A stretch of DNA of 64,000 nucleotides from contig NZ_JBNGPA010000003.1 of NCBI RefSeq assembly GCF_050589845.1, positions 310,001 through 374,000 on the forward strand, written 5' to 3'. How positions within the stretch are numbered: the stretch's first letter is position 1; each line of letters opens with the position of its first letter. This document shows, piece after piece, positions 17,590 through 26,022 of this stretch. A program made the position numbers and the translations under genes. This DNA comes from Carboxylicivirga agarovorans (GTDB lineage: Bacteria; Bacteroidota; Bacteroidia; Bacteroidales; Marinilabiliaceae). The notes under the pieces were generated by a model. That model ran no database searches, was not told the DNA's origin, and saw only the letters and a program-made list of their open reading frames with translations.

Positions 17590-18582
17590 CTATTCTTTCA
17601 ATTGATTATCAGGTGTATTCTTCTGGCTGGTGCCTCGAATCAGTATGGAAGGATCATTATTAATTTTGATTGCTGCCTGATTCAGGTTCTCAAGCGTCAA
17701 CCTTAAGAGTTGAAGGCTTTCGGAGAAATCCTGGCTTCCCCGATCAAGGTCGTTATCCATTTTGCTTAATAACAGTTCTATTTGATTGGCTATTGCACCT
17801 ATATCAGCAACTAGAGTTTTGAAATCTGCTTCGTTTAATTTCATCGAAACATCCCTGATGTTTGCAAATATTTGGTCGATGGTTTCACTTTGGGCTTTGG
17901 AATGAACTGTTTCGATGGTTGACAGCAACAAACGGCTGGTTTCATCAAGGCGATAGCTGATATCTTTTAAAGGAATAATTGCTTTTCGGATATCCGATCT
18001 GTTTTCAATTATCAAACTATCCATATTGATAAGTACCATACTGGCATTGTCAGCCATTATTGTTATTTTATTCAAGTTGTCAGGTTCTGTAAAGAGTAAA
18101 AGGTTGTTCAGAACCATTTCAACTTTTTTAGCGATCACTTCAGCTTTACCTGAAATCTGGTAGGAAAAAGAGGATCCTGCCTTGATAAAAGAACCCGGTT
18201 TTAATGCTTTCGACTCATTAGTGCCCCCACTGATTTCGATGGCCTTTAACCCGGTGATCCCAATGGATGTGATATTCGCACTTGCATCCTCTTTAACTGG
18301 TGTTTCGGGATTAAGTGCTAATTCAACAATCACTATATTTACATTATCAGGATCGATGCTGATATTTTTAATACTCCCTACAAGGATACCCATGTATTTT
18401 ACCGGACTACCTGCATCTAAACCACTCACTGATAAATCTTCAAATGACACGTAATAGGTATCTTCTTTTTTAAAATATTCACGAGCCGTGAAAAAGATCA
18501 AACTGAAAATAAGCACAGCTAAACTGACTAGTAAAAATAGTCCCAGTCTTATTTTTTGAGCACGGTTTTTCATATCTTTCAA
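17590..18582 (-). CDS. mlaD: MCE-domain protein (MlaD family)
   Basis: 330 residues. One N-terminal membrane helix (IRLGLFLLVSLAVLIFSLIFF, residues about 11-31, split in two blocks by the edge residues) anchors it, followed by a single MCE domain (residues 38-135; YYVSFEDLSVSGLDAGSPVKY, MGILVGSIKNISID, ITSIGITGLKAIEISGGT). The C-terminal 190 residues are mostly helical with amphipathic heptads and little charge pattern, typical of the channel-forming tail of longer MCE proteins. First gene of the operon, so it sets expression for the lipoprotein, permease and ATPase. No clear TAnnTTTG box precedes it. Confidence 0.92.
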   Translation of the reverse strand: MKDMKNRAQKIRLGLFLLVSLAVLIFSLIFFTAREYFKKEDTYYVSFEDLSVSGLDAGSPVKYMGILVGSIKNISIDPDNVNIVIVELALNPETPVKEDASANITSIGITGLKAIEISGGTNESKALKPGSFIKAGSSFSYQISGKAEVIAKKVEMVLNNLLLFTEPDNLNKITIMADNASMVLINMDSLIIENRSDIRKAIIPLKDISYRLDETSRLLLSTIETVHSKAQSETIDQIFANIRDVSMKLNEADFKTLVADIGAIANQIELLLSKMDNDLDRGSQDFSESLQLLRLTLENLNQAAIKINNDPSILIRGTSQKNTPDNQLKE

Positions 18583-18930
18583 TTTACTTAATTACTAAGT
18601 TGATTGCAATAATATGTAGTATTGTGTGCTCATAATTAACCTTGCTAAGTAAACATGATACATCCATTCAATTATTGCTGCAATGCTCTTTTGTTCACCG
18701 GTACCCTTTATTGATTGCCTTTTTTATTTTTATAATCTTCCTGAAACACTTGAACTTGTAATTTAACCTGCACAAGTGCACTAACTATTGAACAATTAAG
18801 CTTGCATTATCTGCATTTCATATGATCATAGCATTATTCTAATACACATATTATTATCGATACCAGTTGTTTTTTCTACTGCCCAAAGGATATGGAAGGA
18901 CGAGTGTTATCCCCCATGAGCAGGGACTGT

Positions 18931-19075
18931 TCAGAAATTACAAGTAGGACATGTTTCAAACAAGGTCAATAAGCCAATAAAAGTCACCCACTTTTTAATA
19001 CATGCTTCGTCAAATTTATTATCGGCCATGATTTGATACAAAAGAGTTCGGTATAAACGCGCCAAAATCAATCAT
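18931..19075 (-). pseudogene. Fragment of an unidentified, IS-like gene (copy A)
   Basis: From an ATG at 19075 the minus strand reads MIDFGAFIPNSFVSNHGR, then a stop; in another frame it continues ADNKFDEACIKKWVTF. The same two pieces, FGVFMPNTFVSNHGRS and TFAEACIKKHSFQK, occur on the plus strand at 27632-27744. Shared protein pattern with many base changes shows both derive from one gene. I suspect a transposase N-terminus but cannot name a family. Confidence 0.45.
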
Positions 19076-19580
19076 ATAGGAAGCGAAATATTTATAAGTT
19101 ATTAAATTATGGATTTCGTATTCTTGCCAACTCCAGCTATGCCCTTTTTTGATTACTAAGCTCTCTCATTCTAATGTTGATAATGCCTTTTGAAAGCTTG
19201 AACTCTGGACGAATAACTTTAATTGATTTTGAATGTTCTCTTTGGAAATATCACTATTTTTTAAAGTAGAATTTTTTAATATTCTCCTTAAAACTAATTG
19301 GATGCCAAAACAAAGCTTAACGTTTCATCTCTCAATATCTTGAAATATTGGTTATAGCTTATTTAATTCCTCTCGGTTGTAAATATCATCAGTCTATATA
19401 ATATACGGAGAGAACAAGCCTATAACTTTTTAATTACAAAAAACCATTGTTAAATGCACTTAATTGACCAATCTTCAGGGAAGCCAACACGATTTTTTCA
19501 ATATCCTCTTGTTGTTTTTTTATTACATTCTTAATTTTCAGCAAGAAATAATGCAACTTGTTATACCATTTGTAGTTTAA

Positions 19581-19632
19581 TTTACACTATTCACACATTT
19601 ATTGTTTTATTCAGCTTAATCCGGTAACTTTA
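19581..19632 (+). promoter_or_regulatory. Recurrent 19-bp motif, copy 5 (inverted), with promoter of the antiporter pseudogene
   Basis: The motif lies in reverse orientation (19581-19599; minus-strand reading AATGTGTGAATAGTGTAAA). Immediately downstream on the plus strand are a -33 TTG (19602-19604) and, 20 nt later, TAACTTTA (19625-19632), one base from the TAnnTTTG consensus. The motif end and the -33 element almost touch, unlike copies 1-4. Confidence 0.5.
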
Positions 19633-19709
19633 AGTACTAAATGGAAGGTACATTAGAAATGTTTGAATATTTTTAGAGTTCTACGCAAAACAACCTTGGA
19701 ATAAAAAGA

Positions 19710-20088
19710 ATGATAGGAGCAATTTATCAAGATCCCGTTCTTTCCAATTTTGTAATCCTTTCTATGGTTATAATTACAGTAGGCATTGTTCTACGCTTGT
19801 TTAAACAGCTATCGATGGTAACTTACATAGTTGTTGGAATTATGGTTGGTCCATACGGTTTTGAAGTTGTTACAGATGAAATTCTGATCACTAACCTGGG
19901 TTCACTGGGCATTGTGGGCTTTATTATCACATATTGGTGAATTTAGTTCTTTTTTAGGTGCTACCAGTTATTATGCAGAAATTGTTAAAAACGATGATTA
20001 TCGGCTAATTATTAGCACTATCACTCTCACATTACTTTTAAGTCCGTTTTGGATTAGCCTGATCAGAAAAATATCAAAGTTACTATAA
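19710..20088 (+). pseudogene. Internally deleted copy of the CPA2 antiporter gene
   Basis: The first 70 or so codons (MIGAIYQDPVLSNFVILSMV onwards) match the intact antiporter at 23735 almost base for base. Shortly after codon 70 the sequence jumps to the equivalent of position 24728 (GGGCTTTATTATCACA...). This is an internal loss of about 790 bp that leaves the frame shifted and stopped at 19938-19940. The original C-terminal codons then continue unread to about 20088. The product cannot be functional. Confidence 0.8.
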
Positions 20089-20161
20089 GTATTATTTCTC
20101 AGTTTCTTAAAGAACATTATCGCTTTAATTTGATTTTTTTTGACTTCAAAATCTTATTAAT

Positions 20162-20420
20162 TCAATTGCCATCAAAATTATAACGAAAGATATTATTATG
20201 GCTTCTTTCTTCGAAACCATAACCCTGTACGCTGGTGGTGTCATTACTATCATTCAAACTAATAAACTCTACTCCTTTTTTTCGTATACCAGATATCATA
20301 TCAATAAGATTCTTTAGAGAACGTGGGTTTGGCCGAACTTTTTCTATATTCTCAATAATATTGGAGAAATGCTCTATTGCATTTTGACGGTAAATACAAA
20401 CTTTAATAACACTATGTAAT
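20162..20420 (-). pseudogene. Serine recombinase (resolvase/invertase) fragment, copy A
   Basis: Minus-strand open stretch ending at a TGA at 20162-20164, without a start codon. It reads RSLKNLIDMISGIRKKGVEF, then ISLNDSNDTTS, the helix-D region of the small serine recombinases (normally followed by the DTTT.GKL.F segment). After NDTTSVQG the sequence diverges from the family. The catalytic Ser region is missing. A parallel, more damaged copy lies downstream of the intact antiporter (24995-25135). Confidence 0.55.
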
Positions 20421-20495
20421 AATTACTGCTTCATAAACCATTGTCACACATTTTGCTTAAATTACTGTAATTAATTGACAATGTGCTAATCTTAA

Positions 20496-21812
20496 TTAAC
20501 AGTTAAAGCTCTGAAAACAGTATCTTCCATAACGAATAACGAAAGTACCTTTTGGACTCCCTTAGACAATGCTGCTAAAATATTTCCGGCCATTAGGAGC
20601 AAGGAAAACACAACTGTAATGCGACTTACAGCCAATTTAAAGGAGAGGGTCAGAATTAGTAGTCTTTTTAAAGCAGTGAAGCGCGCTGAAAGAAGATTTC
20701 CATATTTTAAAGTGAGTTTACATGGTGGTTTTTTCTGGTACTACCTCGAACAAGTTAATGATCAGATAAGTATTCAACATGATAATGCAGTTGCTTGTAA
20801 AGCTTTTAACCGAAAGACCGAAAATAATTTACTTGTGAGAATACTAGTTTATAAAAATAAGATTAGCGCTGAATTTTCTCACATACTTACGGACGGCTAC
20901 GGTTTATTAACCTTTTTAAAAACTATACTAATATATTATTTTCAGGATAAAGGTATACTTGAAGCGAACCGGATAGATAGATTTTATACAATGCAAGCCG
21001 ATAAAGAGGAATTTGAAGATGCCTATAACAGATATTTTAAAGAGAATATACCTCATGTAATTAAGCAAGCAAAAGCATTTCATTTACCTTTTCTTTTAAA
21101 GAAAAAACCACGATTTGATCTTTTATTTGCCATATTATCTATTGAGCAAATAAAACAAAAAGCAAAGGAAAAAGGTGTAAGCATTACAGATTACCTGGTT
21201 GCCGTTTATTTATTGACACTGCAAGATATCTATCATCAATATAAGAGAAATAGAATCTACTTATCCAGTAATATCGCAAGGATACAGGTACCGGTAAACA
21301 TTCGAAATATATATCCTACAAAATCAATGCGTAATTTTTCGCTTTTTGTTATGCCGGAAATTGACTTTCGCCTAGGGGAATATACATTTGATGAGATATT
21401 AAAAGTTGTGTATCATAAAATGCAGTTAGAAACTGATGAAAAACTGATCAGCAAAATCATTTCCCGTAATGTTAGTAGTGAACGAAATTTAATTGTGAGG
21501 GGAATTCCCATTTGGCTCAAAAGCATTATTCTGTATTATAAATACCATTCTCAAGGAACCAACATGTATAGCGGTGTTTTAACAAACCTGGGAAAAGTAG
21601 AATTGCCGGATCCGATTCGCAAAAAAGTCGATTATTTCACAATATCACCTCCTCCTCCTAACAAGAAGCTCAAGATCAACTGTGGTGTAATAGGTTATGA
21701 GGATACACTTACTTTAAGTTTTGGTAACATTACTGATTCCAATGAATTTGAACGAGGATATCTTCACTTTCTCTCTCAGCAAGGTATTAATATTAGAATA
21801 ACCAAACACTAA
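20496..21812 (+). CDS. Condensation/acetyltransferase-like protein with unclear start
   Basis: The frame from the ATG at 20619 gives 397 residues, but the same frame is open back to 20496 and encodes FWTPLDNAAKIFPAIRSKE, a segment I recognise as the usual N-terminus of this acyltransferase-like family. There is no ATG, GTG or TTG in that extension (a CTG lies at 20511), so either a non-standard start is used or the true start was lost. The core resembles the chloramphenicol acetyltransferase/condensation fold with HILTDGYG (HxxxDG motif; His near residue 91 of the ATG form). It sits 3 bp from the zinc-ribbon gene. It may acylate alcohols or lipids; substrate unknown. I list the longest frame; the certain part is 20619-21812. 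Confidence 0.7.
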   Translation, partial: LTVKALKTVSSITNNESTFWTPLDNAAKIFPAIRSKENTTVMRLTANLKERVRISSLFKAVKRAERRFPYFKVSLHGGFFWYYLEQVNDQISIQHDNAVACKAFNRKTENNLLVRILVYKNKISAEFSHILTDGYGLLTFLKTILIYYFQDKGILEANRIDRFYTMQADKEEFEDAYNRYFKENIPHVIKQAKAFHLPFLLKKKPRFDLLFAILSIEQIKQKAKEKGVSITDYLVAVYLLTLQDIYHQYKRNRIYLSSNIARIQVPVNIRNIYPTKSMRNFSLFVMPEIDFRLGEYTFDEILKVVYHKMQLETDEKLISKIISRNVSSERNLIVRGIPIWLKSIILYYKYHSQGTNMYSGVLTNLGKVELPDPIRKKVDYFTISPPPPNKKLKINCGVIGYEDTLTLSFGNITDSNEFERGYLHFLSQQGINIRITKH

Positions 21813-21821
21813 AATTTGTTT

Positions 21822-22544
21822 ATGAACTATTGTAAAAATTGTGAAGTAGAATTGGATGACGATTTGATATTCTGCCCTTTATGTGGACTAAGATCCGGCG
21901 AAGAACCAGTCACCGTGAAGAATTCAGAAGAGATACATAATAAACTTAGAGATAGAACTTTAAATGAAATTGAAAGCCTAAGCCTAACTCAAAAACTAAA
22001 GCTATTTCGGAAGATATCCGGTATTATTTTGATATCCGGTATTATAATCACACTTACTATAAACTTCATAATAAGCCACAATATCAATTGGGCTAAGTAT
22101 AATTTAATAGCTTCAATAGTTACTTTTTCGAATATTAGTTTTGTTACCTTTTTGCGAAGAAAACCCTTCCTTATGATAATTAGCAGCTTAATGTCTTTAA
22201 TATTGATGTTTTTAATAATAGATTATTTTAATGGCGAAAGTAATTGGGGTATTAAATTGGCGATTCCTATTGTTACATCCTTTTATGTTTTAACACTTGT
22301 TGTTTTAGTATTAATTCGAATATCAAATCAAATAGGATTCAATATATTAGCTATTGTTTTTATGGCCATAGCCTTACTTTTACTTTGTATTGAAACTTTT
22401 GTTTGTCTATATTCTCATCCAATAATAATACTTAACTGGAGTATGATTGCAGGTGCTTCATTAATGCCCATTGCAGGCTTATTGTTTTTTATACATTATA
22501 AACTTAAAAAGGGAATAGAGCTAAAGCGATTTTTTCATATTTAA
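21822..22544 (+). CDS. DUF6320-like zinc-ribbon membrane protein
   Basis: 240 residues from the ATG at 21822 (a TTG six bases upstream is less likely). A zinc ribbon opens the protein: CKNCEVELDDDLIFCPLCG with four Cys. After a linker come about six hydrophobic spans (IILISGIIITLTINFIIS, YNLIASIVTFSNISFVTFL, FLMIISSLMSLILMFLIIDY, LAIPIVTSFYVLTLVVLVLI, ILAIVFMAIALLLLCIETFV, and SMIAGASLMPIAGLLFFIHY). Proteins with this layout are annotated DUF6320 and are usually encoded beside the acyltransferase-like gene upstream, so they probably work together at the inner membrane. Biochemical role unknown. Confidence 0.75.
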   Translation: MNYCKNCEVELDDDLIFCPLCGLRSGEEPVTVKNSEEIHNKLRDRTLNEIESLSLTQKLKLFRKISGIILISGIIITLTINFIISHNINWAKYNLIASIVTFSNISFVTFLRRKPFLMIISSLMSLILMFLIIDYFNGESNWGIKLAIPIVTSFYVLTLVVLVLIRISNQIGFNILAIVFMAIALLLLCIETFVCLYSHPIIILNWSMIAGASLMPIAGLLFFIHYKLKKGIELKRFFHI

Positions 22545-23164
22545 AATCCTGATAGTAATTCTAACCAAAGATTACGCTCCAATACGTAATAAAGTAAAAA
22601 GGTAGCTATCCAGCCATGCGTAATACCAATTGCCCAAAGGTTACGCCATTTAAGGTAGACTGAAGCCAATACCAATTCGAGACAAAAGGCGTAAATCATC
22701 AGAAAAGCATTTGGATAATGAATGATACCAAACAAGGTTGATACAATAAAAACTAAAATAATAGTATTGGTATTCCCTGAAAGATATTTTATTACAAAAA
22801 CTAGAATAATCTCAAGCATAATAAATTGTTGCATAACTCCCCAAACTGGATACAAAAGAAAAACCAGTAAAATGTGCCAAGATATATCGAGAGTATTTTT
22901 ATTATATGCATAAAACAAACAAGCCAAACAATTGAGTAGAAAGAAAGGTAATAAAATGATTATCGATTGTTTGAAATTATGAAATTTTAATATTTCGAAC
23001 TCTTTATGTGTTCTATTACGAAACAATATGTAGCTAATCCAAAAAAACGATATGCCGACAATATATATACTCCTGACGCTCAGGCAGTCAATCAACAAAT
23101 ACTTTAAAAAGGCTGTTAAGAACACAGCAATAAGTTCAAAATTCTTTTGTATCCATTTTACCAA
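22541..23164 (-). CDS. CPBP-family intramembrane protease-like protein
   Basis: 207 residues, about six membrane spans, convergent with and overlapping the previous gene by 4 bp. Two of the CPBP motifs are visible: FGIIHYPN (motif 2, His) and GITHGWIAT (motif 3, His). The first motif, normally EExxxR, reads QQFIMLE, so the catalytic Glu pair is absent or displaced, as in some non-protease CPBP members. No ATG is in frame near the start; TTG at 23164 is assumed (an out-of-frame ATG lies at 23156). It may act on membrane proteins or simply be a transmembrane scaffold. Confidence 0.65.
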   Translation of the reverse strand: MVKWIQKNFELIAVFLTAFLKYLLIDCLSVRSIYIVGISFFWISYILFRNRTHKEFEILKFHNFKQSIIILLPFFLLNCLACLFYAYNKNTLDISWHILLVFLLYPVWGVMQQFIMLEIILVFVIKYLSGNTNTIILVFIVSTLFGIIHYPNAFLMIYAFCLELVLASVYLKWRNLWAIGITHGWIATFLLYYVLERNLWLELLSGF

Positions 23165-23221
23165 CTTAACTTACAGTTTTTTCTTTGTTGTAATTTATCA
23201 TTTTTTCCATAAAAATCGGCC

Positions 23222-23412
23222 TTAACATGTCCCTTTTTCCTTTGTTTGAAAATCCCAGACCTCATCATTTAATACTTGTCGTTCTTCTATTATAGAGAGC
23301 TTACTTCCTTCAATATATTGTACCTCAGCAAAATTTTTAAAGAATTTATCAAAATATGTATAATACTCTTCTACGCTTAAAAAGCGAATAAACACTCTTG
23401 GGTATCATATCT
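23222..23412 (-). pseudogene. Decayed copy of the 101-residue hypothetical gene at 13226-13531
   Basis: On the minus strand ATG ATA CCC (23412-23404; the intact gene begins MIP) is followed directly by the equivalent of codon 30 in a shifted frame. From there RVFIRFLSVEEYYTYFDKFF, then KNFAEVQYIEG and RQVLNDEVWDF match the intact protein. About 25 codons are deleted with loss of frame, and the reading frame ends at TAA 23222-23224. Confidence 0.7.
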
Positions 23413-23603
23413 TTTGAATTATTAACCTACTTTCATTTAAAACCTATAACTTTTTAATCACATAAAACAATTGTTAAATACACTTAATTGACTAATATTC
23501 AGGGAGTCCAATACTGTTTTTCAATGTCCTCTTGTTGATTTTTTATTACATTCTTAATTTATGGCAAAAAATACTGCAAATTGTTATACAATTGGTAGTT
23601 TAA

Positions 23604-23656
23604 TTTACACCATTCACACATTTATTGTTTTATTCGAGCTTAATCCGGTAACTTTA
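23604..23656 (+). promoter_or_regulatory. Recurrent 19-bp motif, copy 6 (inverted), with antiporter promoter
   Basis: Reverse-oriented motif at 23604-23622 (minus-strand AATGTGTGAATGGTGTAAA), then TTG at 23625-23627 and TAACTTTA at 23649-23656 (21-nt spacing). The arrangement repeats that of copy 5, as the whole region is duplicated. The antiporter ATG is at 23735. Confidence 0.5.
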
Positions 23657-23734
23657 AGTACAAAATGGAATATACACTAGAAATATTTGAATATTTTTTA
23701 GTGTTATATACAAAACAACCTTAGAATAAAAAGA

Positions 23735-24901
23735 ATGATAGGAGCAATTCATATAGATCCCGTTCTTTCCAATTTTGTAATCCTTTCTATGGTTATAATT
23801 ACAGTAGGCATTGTTCTGCGCTTGTTTAAACAGCCATCGATGGTAACTTACATAGTTGTTGGAATTATGGTTGGTCCATACGGTTTTGCAGTTGTTACAG
23901 ATGAAATTCTGATTACTAACCTGGGTTCACTGGGCCTTGTCCTGTTGTTATTTTTTATTGGCATGGAAATCCACCTTCCGAATTTAATTACGAATTGGAG
24001 GATATCTGTGTTTGGAACTATCATACAAATAATTCTTAGTATATTGATTGTTTGGCTTCTGGGACAATATTTCAACTGGGAACTAAATCAGGTTGTTATG
24101 CTTGGTTTTGTTATTAGTTTGAGTAGCACGGCAGTTATTGTTAAACTTTTGCAGGAAAGAAATGAGATGCAGACAAAAGCAGGGCAGAATGTACTTGGCG
24201 TTTTGCTGGTGCAGGATTTATTAATTGTCCCCATGATAATAATCCTAGGCTACATGGGTGGCGACAGGCCTAGTATTTCAGAAGTATTAAATCAAATAGT
24301 TGGAGGTATATTTATTGTTGGCATTATCATTTATATTTTAAAAAAGAAGAAAATTAAACTGCCATTTATAGGATATTTAAGAAAAGACCATGAAATACAG
24401 GTTTTTGTGGCCTTCGCATTATGTTTCGGTTTCTCAATACTGACCGCTTTGCTTGGTTTATCTTCTGCTTTAGGGGCTTTTGTTGCCGGTATTATATTGG
24501 GTTCAACCAAATCGACTAAATGGGTACATGATAGCCTTCATGCTTTTAAAATAATGTTTGTTGCTCTTTTTTTCGTCTCGGTGGGTATGCTTATCGATCT
24601 AAAATTTTTACAAGAAAATGCAATTACAATTAGTGCATTAGTGTTAATGGTTTTTATTGTAAACTATGTTATAAATGTATTGATTATGCGTCTTTTTCGT
24701 AATAGCTGGAAAATTAGTATGTATGCCGGGGCTTTATTATCACAAATTGGTGAATTTAGTTTTATTCTAGGTGCTACCGGTTATTATGCAGGAATTATTA
24801 AAAACTATGATTATCAGCTAATTATTAGCATAATCGCTCTCACATTACTTATAAGTCCGTTTTGGATTAGCCTGACCAAAAAAATATCAAGGTTAATATA
24901 A
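23735..24901 (+). CDS. CPA2-family monovalent cation:proton antiporter (membrane domain only)
   Basis: 388 residues, about 12 membrane helices of the Na+/H+ exchanger CPA2 (KefB/GerN-like) fold: VGIMVGPYGFAV, LFFIGMEIHLPNLI, GFVISLSSTAVIVKLLQERNEMQ (split at the helix break), GQNVLGVLLVQDLLIVPMII with the ion-site QD pair, SALGAFVAGIILGSTKS, and SQIGEFSFILGATGYYAG. It ends after the last helix, without the TrkA-N nucleotide-binding domain of full KefB. A deleted duplicate lies at 19710-20088. The inverted 19-bp motif adjoins its -33 element, suggesting stress control. Confidence 0.9.
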   Translation: MIGAIHIDPVLSNFVILSMVIITVGIVLRLFKQPSMVTYIVVGIMVGPYGFAVVTDEILITNLGSLGLVLLLFFIGMEIHLPNLITNWRISVFGTIIQIILSILIVWLLGQYFNWELNQVVMLGFVISLSSTAVIVKLLQERNEMQTKAGQNVLGVLLVQDLLIVPMIIILGYMGGDRPSISEVLNQIVGGIFIVGIIIYILKKKKIKLPFIGYLRKDHEIQVFVAFALCFGFSILTALLGLSSALGAFVAGIILGSTKSTKWVHDSLHAFKIMFVALFFVSVGMLIDLKFLQENAITISALVLMVFIVNYVINVLIMRLFRNSWKISMYAGALLSQIGEFSFILGATGYYAGIIKNYDYQLIISIIALTLLISPFWISLTKKISRLI

Positions 24902-25153
24902 ATATTATTTCACAGTTTCTTATAGAACCTTCTCGCTTTAATTTGGTGTTTTCTGACTTCAGAATCTAATTAATTCACTTGTCTTCAAGACTATAACGAA
25001 AGAAATTTTTAAGACTTCTTTCTTCGAAACTATAACCCTATACACTGGTGGTGTCAATACTATCATTCAAACTAATAAACTCAACTTCTTTTTCTATAAA
25101 ACAGATACCATTTCAATAAGATGCTATAGAGAATGTTCCAATCTATCTAATTT
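24902..25153 (-). pseudogene. Serine recombinase remnant (internal part), copy B
   Basis: Downstream of the antiporter the sequence parallels that after the antiporter pseudogene. The minus strand at about 24995-25135 still encodes EVEFISLNDSIDTTS with stops before and after and a lost frame. It probably belonged to the same gene as the N-terminal fragment at 25154-25333. The remainder (24902-24994) is AT-rich with no feature. Confidence 0.5.
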
Positions 25154-25333
25154 TTAAACAACCAATACATCACCTTCGCTGGTATGTTCTAACATCTTTT
25201 CGAATTCCAGACGTTCTTTTGCTGCACTTCTTGTTTCCTAAAATATTTTTGTACAACCAATTTTTACCAGTGCTTCCACTTGCATCTCCAAATTCTGGTC
25301 TTTAGTAGATAGCCCTGCATAACCGATTTTCAT
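25154..25333 (-). pseudogene. Serine recombinase (resolvase family) N-terminal fragment with in-frame stop
   Basis: ATG at 25333 opens MKIGYAGLSTKDQNLEMQVE, then ALVKIGCTKIF, an in-frame TAG, and ETRSAAKERLEFEKMLEHTS followed by EGDVLVV and a TAA at 25154-25156. This is the resolvase N-terminus, with the catalytic Ser (usually Y-A-R-V-S-T) retained but Arg changed to Gly (YAGLST). The internal stop and truncation make it a pseudogene. It lies next to the mobilisation genes and may be the lost recombinase of that element. Confidence 0.8.
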
Positions 25334-25452
25334 AACTGTCTCTTTTAAGGTTAATCCGTGAAACCCATTATTAAAACCTGTTTTTGAGACTGTCAATGTC
25401 AGTCCTGATTACAGAAGATAAAATCGTCTCAGCAAACGGTGGTTTAATTAAA

Positions 25453-26010
25453 CTATTCTCCTTTCACATCTCGCTTCATACGTGCAATAGCCTCCTCATC
25501 CCTATACACATTAAAAATAGTATCAAGTCTACTGACAGCATCTTCATTGACATTATTGGTTTCCTTAAGGTATTGCAACTGAATATCACTATCCTTCAAT
25601 CTTTGGTTATCATTCAGCAAATAAACATTGAATAAAATTGACACAGTAGATAGAATCTGAAAAACTATAACCTTAACTATTAATTGCTTTCGCTTCTTAA
25701 GGCTCTGCATAACTTCTGCATGTAACGTTTGACTAACAGATGTTTGCTTTTCTATCGCAGGAAGTATCTTGACAATTTCGTCGAATAAATCACTTTTGGA
25801 AGAATTAATGATTCCACTTATTGATTTCAGAAAATAATTGACGACACTTTCGATTGTTATCGACCTATCTTTTTGCTTCTCCATAGTGGAAATAATTTCA
25901 CTTTTTGCCAGTTCATGATTGTAATTGACATCATCCAGCTTCTCATTCATTTGCGCCAACTTCTCTTTGATTTCTTCAAACATGGCTGTCGTCATTTCAT
26001 TTTTCGTCAT
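25453..26010 (-). CDS. Accessory coiled-coil membrane protein of the mobilisation module
   Basis: 185 residues: a long N-terminal helical region with heptads (MFEEIKEKLAQMNEKLDDVN), a segment of about 70 mainly polar residues, one membrane span (IVKVIVFQILSTVSILFNVYL, residues about 128-148) and a charged tail with DEEAIARMKRDV. It has no enzyme motif. It starts 12 bp after the relaxase stop, so it is co-transcribed with mobC and the relaxase; similar third genes follow relaxases in Bacteroides mobilisable elements. A role tethering the relaxosome to the membrane is a guess. Confidence 0.65.
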   Translation of the reverse strand: MTKNEMTTAMFEEIKEKLAQMNEKLDDVNYNHELAKSEIISTMEKQKDRSITIESVVNYFLKSISGIINSSKSDLFDEIVKILPAIEKQTSVSQTLHAEVMQSLKKRKQLIVKVIVFQILSTVSILFNVYLLNDNQRLKDSDIQLQYLKETNNVNEDAVSRLDTIFNVYRDEEAIARMKRDVKGE

Positions 26011-26022
26011 GGTTTTCTGTTT

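Larger units (their letters stand above)
18583..19709. other. Long intergenic region with a decayed IS-like fragment and duplicated promoter region
   Basis: 1.1 kb. 18583-18930 shows no feature I can name. 18931-19075 holds a gene remnant described separately. From about 19419 to the antiporter pseudogene the sequence duplicates 23435-23734, including motif copy 5 and its promoter. 19100-19418 is AT-rich without recognisable features. Confidence 0.4.

Noticed and set aside
20441..20460. Seventh copy of the 19-bp motif (TCACACATTTTGC)
   Set aside because: Only the first half matches; the TGTAAA part is missing.
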